NCBI GenBank assembly: GCA_020137815.1
Contig: CM035362.1
Location: 2,998,391-3,062,390 of the forward strand
DNA length: 64,000 bases
Origin: Hormiphora californensis
Lineage: Eukaryota; Ctenophora; Tentaculata; Cydippida; Pleurobrachiidae
Reading direction: 5' to 3'
Positions 45,646 to 64,000 of the stretch are shown here, piece after piece; the first letter of the stretch is position 1, and every line of letters begins with the position of its first letter. The notes below the pieces were generated by a model. That model saw nothing but the letters and a program-made list of their open reading frames with translations, was not told where the DNA came from and did no database searches. A program made the position numbers and the translations under genes.

Positions 45646-47313
45646 CTAATTTTTACCAGCCCCGCCCCAAGATCCTTGCACCCGATTTCCCTTTCTCCGT
45701 GGACTTGCCACCGCTGCAGCTGCACCTCGTTTCCCTCCCTCTCCCACATTGCCCGATTGTTCAGGATCATCGATAATCTTGGCCTCAACGGTCGGAGGAG
45801 TAAGGTCCACAATACTAGCCTCCCCCTCAACCATATGCCTCTTCTTGGTACGCAGGGGAGTGAAATATTTCTCAATTCCGTCTCTCCTAAGGTTCTTATT
45901 GTCTGGGATATGGGGCAGCCAACGGGAAATGTACCGCTGAACCGGAAACTTTACCACACACCCCTTGTAAGATTGGTATCTGATCAGCCCGAAAATGGGC
46001 CTTTCACCCCATTTTGGGGGATCGTGAACCCCCGCAATGGACCACATGACACCGTTAAACCCATTCGAGTCTGCTCCATCCAAGCTGAATTTATCGTTCA
46101 AGTAGATTCCAATCTCGATTGCATCCTTAGGTGTCGCGGACCACTCCAGGATCTTCTTCGCCCAGTACATCCGCATGTACCCGTGCATTTTTCCACTCTT
46201 CACGAGTTGTAATTGTGCAGCATTCCAGAGGTTGTCATGAGTTTCCGCTTTTTCCCATTGTTCACACGTGTACACCCACTGTCGTTCATCCGAGGCGTGT
46301 TTTTCAAGGGTCTCACGTGCCCAATCCGGAGCTCCATTGATGTTGTCATAGTTTTCGTTGTAGTAGCAATAGTTGTCCGACATTTCATTCCACGTTACCG
46401 TTTCATCGATAAACTTTTCCACAGACCGGGGGAACTGCTTTTGGTAGTACTTCGCCTCAATGATAACTCTCTGTGCACTAATATGCCCAGCGTGGAGCCA
46501 AGGTGACAAATCTGAAATGGCGTTCACCGAGGGATCATTTCGTTTTTCCATGTACCTATGGAGGTCGTTTGAGAAGAAGGCATTCATCTGGGCATAACCG
46601 TGCTTAGCCCCTGGTTGGAATAGCTCAATTGGTTTTACTTCCTCATCCACAACGACTGAGTTATGGACCTCCTCCCAATTTATATCATCCGCAGGTTTCT
46701 CCGCAGTGAAGGGGTGCTCAACAACATCGGGAAACTCCGTGAAGTAGGTGTCGAACTTTTTGAAAATCCGGTTCCTCATTTCGAAGGCTCTCCATTCTTC
46801 TTTATTGGATGCAACCCAACAGGGAACTATGTTGTGGGCATCCACTTGATATAGGACTGCATTTCCCATGGTATTGATTTCTTTACCCAGATCTTTCATG
46901 TAACCTCGATGTGGGCGAAGGGGACTAAAATCAGCAACCACACAATTGACACCGGTTTTTTCCATGAATCCCAGGATACGTTTGTACATGGGTACGGAAT
47001 AGGGTTGAAGAAAATGGAACTGAATGTTGAGTATCTTGCATTGCTCAGAAACGTAACGGAGGCCCTCAATGCTAAAATTAACAGCCCGTCGGGTGGCTTC
47101 AGGGGGTCCGGGATGACTACAATTGATCCCACCCACAACATACAGTGGAACCTCATGTTTCAGGGCCAGGTTCTGAGCGTAGATGACAGCCCAGTTATCC
47201 TCCACCCGCTGATCACGATGCATATAATAGACAACTCCTTTGCATTGTCCGGGTTTAGGTTCCGTGCCAGCCAGTTTCCGGGCCCGGTCGGGAGCAAACT
47301 CAGTGTAATCCAT
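45646..47313 (-). CDS. class II CPD photolyase
   Basis: Light-driven flavoenzyme that splits cyclobutane pyrimidine dimers. One intact exon, 555 residues, no frameshift. The N-terminal Rossmann-like half begins VVYYMHRDQRVEDNWAVIYA, typical of class II enzymes. The FAD-binding half has SPWLHAGHISAQRV, DNLWNAAQLQLVKSGKMHGY, MRMYWAKKILEW and NGFNGVMWSIAGVHDPPKWG. It ends in a lysine/arginine-rich tail (KRHMVEG, SPRRKGNR) that could be a nuclear signal. The ATG at 47313 is the first in frame. Class II photolyases occur in many invertebrates, plants and marsupials but not in placental mammals. The intron-free gene sits among intron-rich neighbours. Divergent from glypican across ~980 bp. Confidence 0.96.
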   Translation of the reverse strand: MDYTEFAPDRARKLAGTEPKPGQCKGVVYYMHRDQRVEDNWAVIYAQNLALKHEVPLYVVGGINCSHPGPPEATRRAVNFSIEGLRYVSEQCKILNIQFHFLQPYSVPMYKRILGFMEKTGVNCVVADFSPLRPHRGYMKDLGKEINTMGNAVLYQVDAHNIVPCWVASNKEEWRAFEMRNRIFKKFDTYFTEFPDVVEHPFTAEKPADDINWEEVHNSVVVDEEVKPIELFQPGAKHGYAQMNAFFSNDLHRYMEKRNDPSVNAISDLSPWLHAGHISAQRVIIEAKYYQKQFPRSVEKFIDETVTWNEMSDNYCYYNENYDNINGAPDWARETLEKHASDERQWVYTCEQWEKAETHDNLWNAAQLQLVKSGKMHGYMRMYWAKKILEWSATPKDAIEIGIYLNDKFSLDGADSNGFNGVMWSIAGVHDPPKWGERPIFGLIRYQSYKGCVVKFPVQRYISRWLPHIPDNKNLRRDGIEKYFTPLRTKKRHMVEGEASIVDLTPPTVEAKIIDDPEQSGNVGEGGKRGAAAAVASPRRKGNRVQGSWGGAGKN

Positions 47314-48296
47314 CGTCCTGAACTTCTAAAATGGGAGATTGTAAAATAGTTTAACCAGTTTTAATTGTAAATGATAGTTTGAAAATTGGACCACGTCACT
47401 ATCTTACTTTCAGCTGCGAAAACGGTCGATTGATGATATTCTGGAGAATTTTGTGGCGCAGCTTAATCAGAAACATTGAATGAAACTAATTGTGGTGTTT
47501 ATTTTAAGGTTTGATAAACAAAACGAAGGTGATTACGGTCATTCAGGAGTTGATACAGTGGCTCTGGTGGAGCCAAAGTGAGTTCCCTGTGGCCTGTTAC
47601 GAGGCCTGTGAGCAAGTTTAAAAATTTACAAACTGAGAAGTTTTTTTAAAACTTTTTTTGTCGCAAAATTTCGAGAACTTTTTAGCAATGCGCGCGGCGT
47701 GGACGGCCGATGGTTTTGAAATATTACCGCGCATTACGTTTTTTGCCATTTTGGCAGCGCAGTTTGTGTTTATTGTGCCGCGCGATAGTAAAAATCAAAA
47801 TTTAAAAACAAAATTCAAAAACAAAGTTGAAATTTCAGTTTCAAGTTTCCAAATTTCTGTTTTCTTTTTTGTTCTTAACAGTTTCTCTTTCCAGTTTCTA
47901 TTTAAACTTGAAAATTATTTATTTCACGTTCTTCTCATAATATAATAATAAGCTGTAGAGCACAAACTTGAACTATCACATGGTGCATTTTTCGGGACGA
48001 GTCGGAGCACGGGGGATCCGGCTTCCACCGGTCCGCCCGTGCTGAGAGGCGACCTGATTCCTTTTTTAGTTTGTTTGTTTATAAGGATGTCAAAGGAACC
48101 TGGTATACTGTGTTCTCTCACTCTCTCCCATACCTTTGCGGTATACTTGTCGGTACTTTAAACTTTTTTAGTCTGCAATAAACATTAATTATGGGAACTT
48201 TAACTAAAGTTTGGTTTTCTCCTAGGTCTCATGTTACCGTGCACAAAAGGAAACCCCCTCGGAATACCAACATGACATCAGAAGTAACAGCTCGAA
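47314..48296. promoter_or_regulatory. shared upstream region of photolyase and glypican
   Basis: 983 bp between the two divergent start codons. A CpG-bearing patch (GCGCGCGGCGTGGACGG, CCGCGCATTACG, 47690-47790) resembles that between the RhoGEF and SPPL2 genes in order: GCGCGGCG, then a CGC...TTACG motif, then TTTTTTG. Function is inferred from position only. Confidence 0.45.
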
Positions 48297-61743
<13,447 letters not shown>

Positions 61744-61811
61744 GGGGAGCAGGAGTTTCATTTCAGCGTTTTTAACTACCTAAATGTAAATGGGTCAGAG
61801 GCGGTATCTTG

Positions 61812-61909
<98 letters not shown>

Positions 61910-62324
61910 GCGAGGGGCGTCACACCTCGACTTACTGGACTCTTCAGGGAAGGGTTTTTGCACTTGTTCGATGTAAAATATTGTTTTATTGAGGGGAATC
62001 AGCCCGGTAAATGGAGGGTTATATCTTGTTAAGCAATTTGGGGGTTGACTGTTATATATGAAGATCCATTATTATATGTGAAGGAGAGATGATATATGTT
62101 GAATAGAAGGACTAAAAACTATGTGATACCAGTATGGTTAAGTCCAATTTTTTATTTACGCTTCAAGGGGCCGTGCAATCAATTCGTTGCGTGTGCTAGT
62201 ATTCGCACGTGAAAAAGCATTATGATCTATCTCCAGTTACTGATAAGATGACTTGGTCCCGGCCTTGCATTGGAACGGTCTTTCCAACGCAACCGATATC
62301 GATTCCATTTCTTGTTATGTTCTA
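61744..62324. other. glypican 3' flank
   Basis: No gene. Includes the (GA)n tract 61813-61906 (about 46 units) shortly after the stop codon. The last 15 bp, GTTATGTTCTA, are the left half of a repeated phrase split by the following foldback element. Confidence 0.6.
61813..61906. repeat. (GA)n microsatellite
   Basis: About 46 GA units, 70 bp after the glypican stop codon. Confidence 0.95.
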
Positions 62325-63694
62325 CACGGCGTGCCTGGTGAAACTTTAACACGACCCAGCATTCTACGGGAAACCACCACTTGTACGTGGTAGCTGAGGG
62401 TCTACAGAATGGCGCTACGGTGCGGAGAAAATCTTTCCAAAGCCCAAAAAAAATTTTTCAACCCTTTTTTGATTTGGGCCAAAATTGGGTATATTAAACG
62501 TGGTCCCGAAAAACTGTAAAATGGTCAAAAGTTGATTTTTTACCATTTTTTGGAGGTTTTTGGCCCCTAAACCATTGAAAACGTTGAGATAGGAATTTGG
62601 AACTAGTGCCAATCGTTAAAATGGTCATTTTTCTACCAAGAACCAAGTTTTCGTGTATATCCGATTTATGGTTAGATTTGGGCAAATTGTTGAAATCTGC
62701 CAACTAGGAGAACCGTAGGGGTCCAGTTAGAGATTTTGCGACCGAAGTTAGTTACAATGGTGCAGGCCCCTGCTGACACTGCTGACACTGCCGCGCGCAC
62801 CACTCTAGATGCAAATCACATCGAAAACCCTGCTAGTCAACGAAGATTTCGCGCGCACAGGGACTCTCCCAGCTTGCGCCAGTTGCAGATTGGAGGCTGG
62901 CGCCAGCCTCCAATCTGCAACTGGAGCGTAACTTGATTTTTCCCTTTTTTATATTTTGGCATTTTTGACAAACTTCTGATTGAAATGGCTAGTCGGGACC
63001 ATGCTTAAGTTGTTTATGGGACAATTTTCGACTAAAATCTAAGATTTCATACCAATAACAGATCGTTGATTTATAGAAAATTTAAGTAGGCAAAACGGTC
63101 AAAATAAGCAAGAAAAGTTGTTATTTTGACCGTTTTGCCTACTTAAATTTTCTATAAATCAACGATCTGTTATTGGATTGGTATGAAATCTTAGATTTTA
63201 GTCGAAAATTGTCCCATAAACAACTTAAGCATGGTCCCGACTAGCCATTTCAATCAGAAGTTTGTCAAAAATGCCAAAATATAAAAAAGGGAAAAATCAA
63301 GTTACGGTTCTCCTAGTTGGCAGATTTCAGCAATTTGCCCAAATCTAACCATAAATCGGATATACACGAAAACTTGGTTCTTGGTAGAAAAATGACCATT
63401 TTAACGATTGGCACTAGTTCCAAATTCCTATCTCAACGTTTTCAATGGTTTAGGGGCCAAAAACCTCCAAAAAATGGTAAAAAATCAACTTTTGACCATT
63501 TTACAGTTTTTCGGGACCACGTTTAATATACCCAATTTTGGCCCAAATCAAAAAAGGGTTGAAAAATTTTTTTGGGCTTTGGAAAGATTTTTCCCACACC
63601 GTAGCGCCATTCTGTAGACCCTCAGCTACCACGTACAAGTGGTGGTTTCCCGTAGAATGCTGGGTCGTGTTAAAGTTTCACCAGGCACGCCGTG
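62325..63694. mobile_element. 1.37-kb foldback element with a 209-bp insertion in one arm
   Basis: Arms start CACGGCGTGCCTGGTGAAAC and are near-perfect complements for about 560 bp up to a short loop at ~63100-63118. It is flanked by TCTA (62321-62324, 63695-63698) and interrupts the repeated phrase GTTATGTTCTAACCCTCCTT, which is intact elsewhere (29734). The left arm alone carries 62718-62926, flanked by CGTA (62714-62717, 62927-62930). Identical open frames in both arms are mirror images and not genes. Confidence 0.9.
62879..62924. repeat. perfect 46-bp palindrome
   Basis: CCAGTTGCAGATTGGAGGC and its complement meet without a loop at TGGCGCCA. It forms the right end of the 209-bp insertion within the foldback element. 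Confidence 0.92.
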
Positions 63695-64000
63695 TCTAAC
63701 CCTCCTTTACATTTGTAAAGCGAAACACAGTCTAGCTAGGCAATCCATATCTCATTGCAGGCATCGAAGAGACAATTATATGTTTACCAGGTGCAAAGAA
63801 ATTATGTGCAACCAGCAACGAATTGAGTATACGGCCTAAGCTGTCGCTTAGATAAATTGAATAATATGGGGAAGTGTGCATTATGGTGTTTTTATTATTG
63901 GATCAGAATTACAGTTGTTCATTGTTACAGTATTGTGTTAGAATATGGTACATCTGATATAGTGTCTACTTGAAGTTTTGAGACAGGATATTATATGGAA
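63695..64000. other. right edge without a recognisable gene
   Basis: Begins with the right half of the split phrase (CTAACCCTCCTTTAC...GTCTAGCTAGG), a repeat also seen at 7729 and 29734; the rest is unique AT-rich sequence. Confidence 0.5.

Noticed and set aside
45646-47313. Bacterial contamination as the source of the intronless photolyase.
   Set aside because: It is a class II enzyme of eukaryotic type, with codon use and flanks like its neighbours and divergent from a spliced animal gene.
62415-63617. Pairs of identical 65-69-codon frames near the right end.
   Set aside because: They are mirror images in the two arms of the foldback element, with no recognisable domain.

Overview
The window looks like nuclear DNA of a non-vertebrate metazoan. 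Its genes are spliced with short GT-AG introns and encode animal hallmarks: integrin beta, glypican, Tousled-like kinase, EMC6, COP9 subunit 8 and PIG-Q. Intergenic space is small, MITEs and (GA/TC)n tracts are very abundant, and a class II CPD photolyase is present. A sponge or another early-branching marine invertebrate would fit, but that is an inference. I see no operons of bacterial type, no CRISPR array and no viral genes.

Layout. 1-2.3 kb holds only tandem repeats. 2.4-4.5 kb (-) is a RhoGEF with a C-terminal membrane segment. It is divergent from an SPPL2-type intramembrane aspartyl protease at 5.0-6.9 kb (+). RPA3 lies at 7.6-9.5 kb (+). From 11.8 to 25.2 kb (-) a 21-exon beta integrin could be assembled by hand, with an intronless SDR gene inside one intron. 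TLK follows at 27.4-34.7 kb (-, 16 exons, intact), then COP9 subunit 8 (35.2-37.8 kb, -), PIG-Q (38.0-42.1 kb, -, N-terminus not found), DNLZ and EMC6 (42.6-43.4 kb, -, separated by a single nucleotide) and an ARL4/ARF-like GTPase (44.2-45.0 kb, -). An intronless photolyase (45.6-47.3 kb, -) is divergent from a glypican (48.3-61.7 kb, +). The middle exons of the glypican are missing behind a block of repeats and corrupted-looking sequence at 53-55.4 kb. A 1.37-kb foldback element lies near the end.

Mobile DNA dominates the non-coding part. A ~109-bp hAT-type MITE (ends CAGGAACCGACCG, mostly 8-bp target duplications) occurs 13 times. A second MITE family (TTGGTAACGAAAT ends, ~9-bp duplications) occurs at least seven times. 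Tigger/pogo-like and mariner-like MITEs, two elements carrying tRNA-like sequence and several foldback elements are also present. Some are nested: one hAT copy was split by a 1.35-kb inverted-repeat element. Another hAT-like element pair has turned into a ~40-bp minisatellite.

The genes are mostly unrelated housekeeping or cell-surface functions: adhesion (integrin), heparan-sulfate proteoglycan core (glypican), GPI synthesis (PIG-Q, whose product would anchor glypican), membrane-protein insertion (EMC6), mitochondrial Hsp70 escort (DNLZ), DNA replication, chromatin and repair (RPA3, TLK, photolyase) and the COP9 signalosome. Ten single-nucleotide indels, nearly all insertions, break four otherwise well-conserved genes, while about 9 kb of other coding sequence is clean. 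Local consensus error or very young pseudogenes are the two readings.
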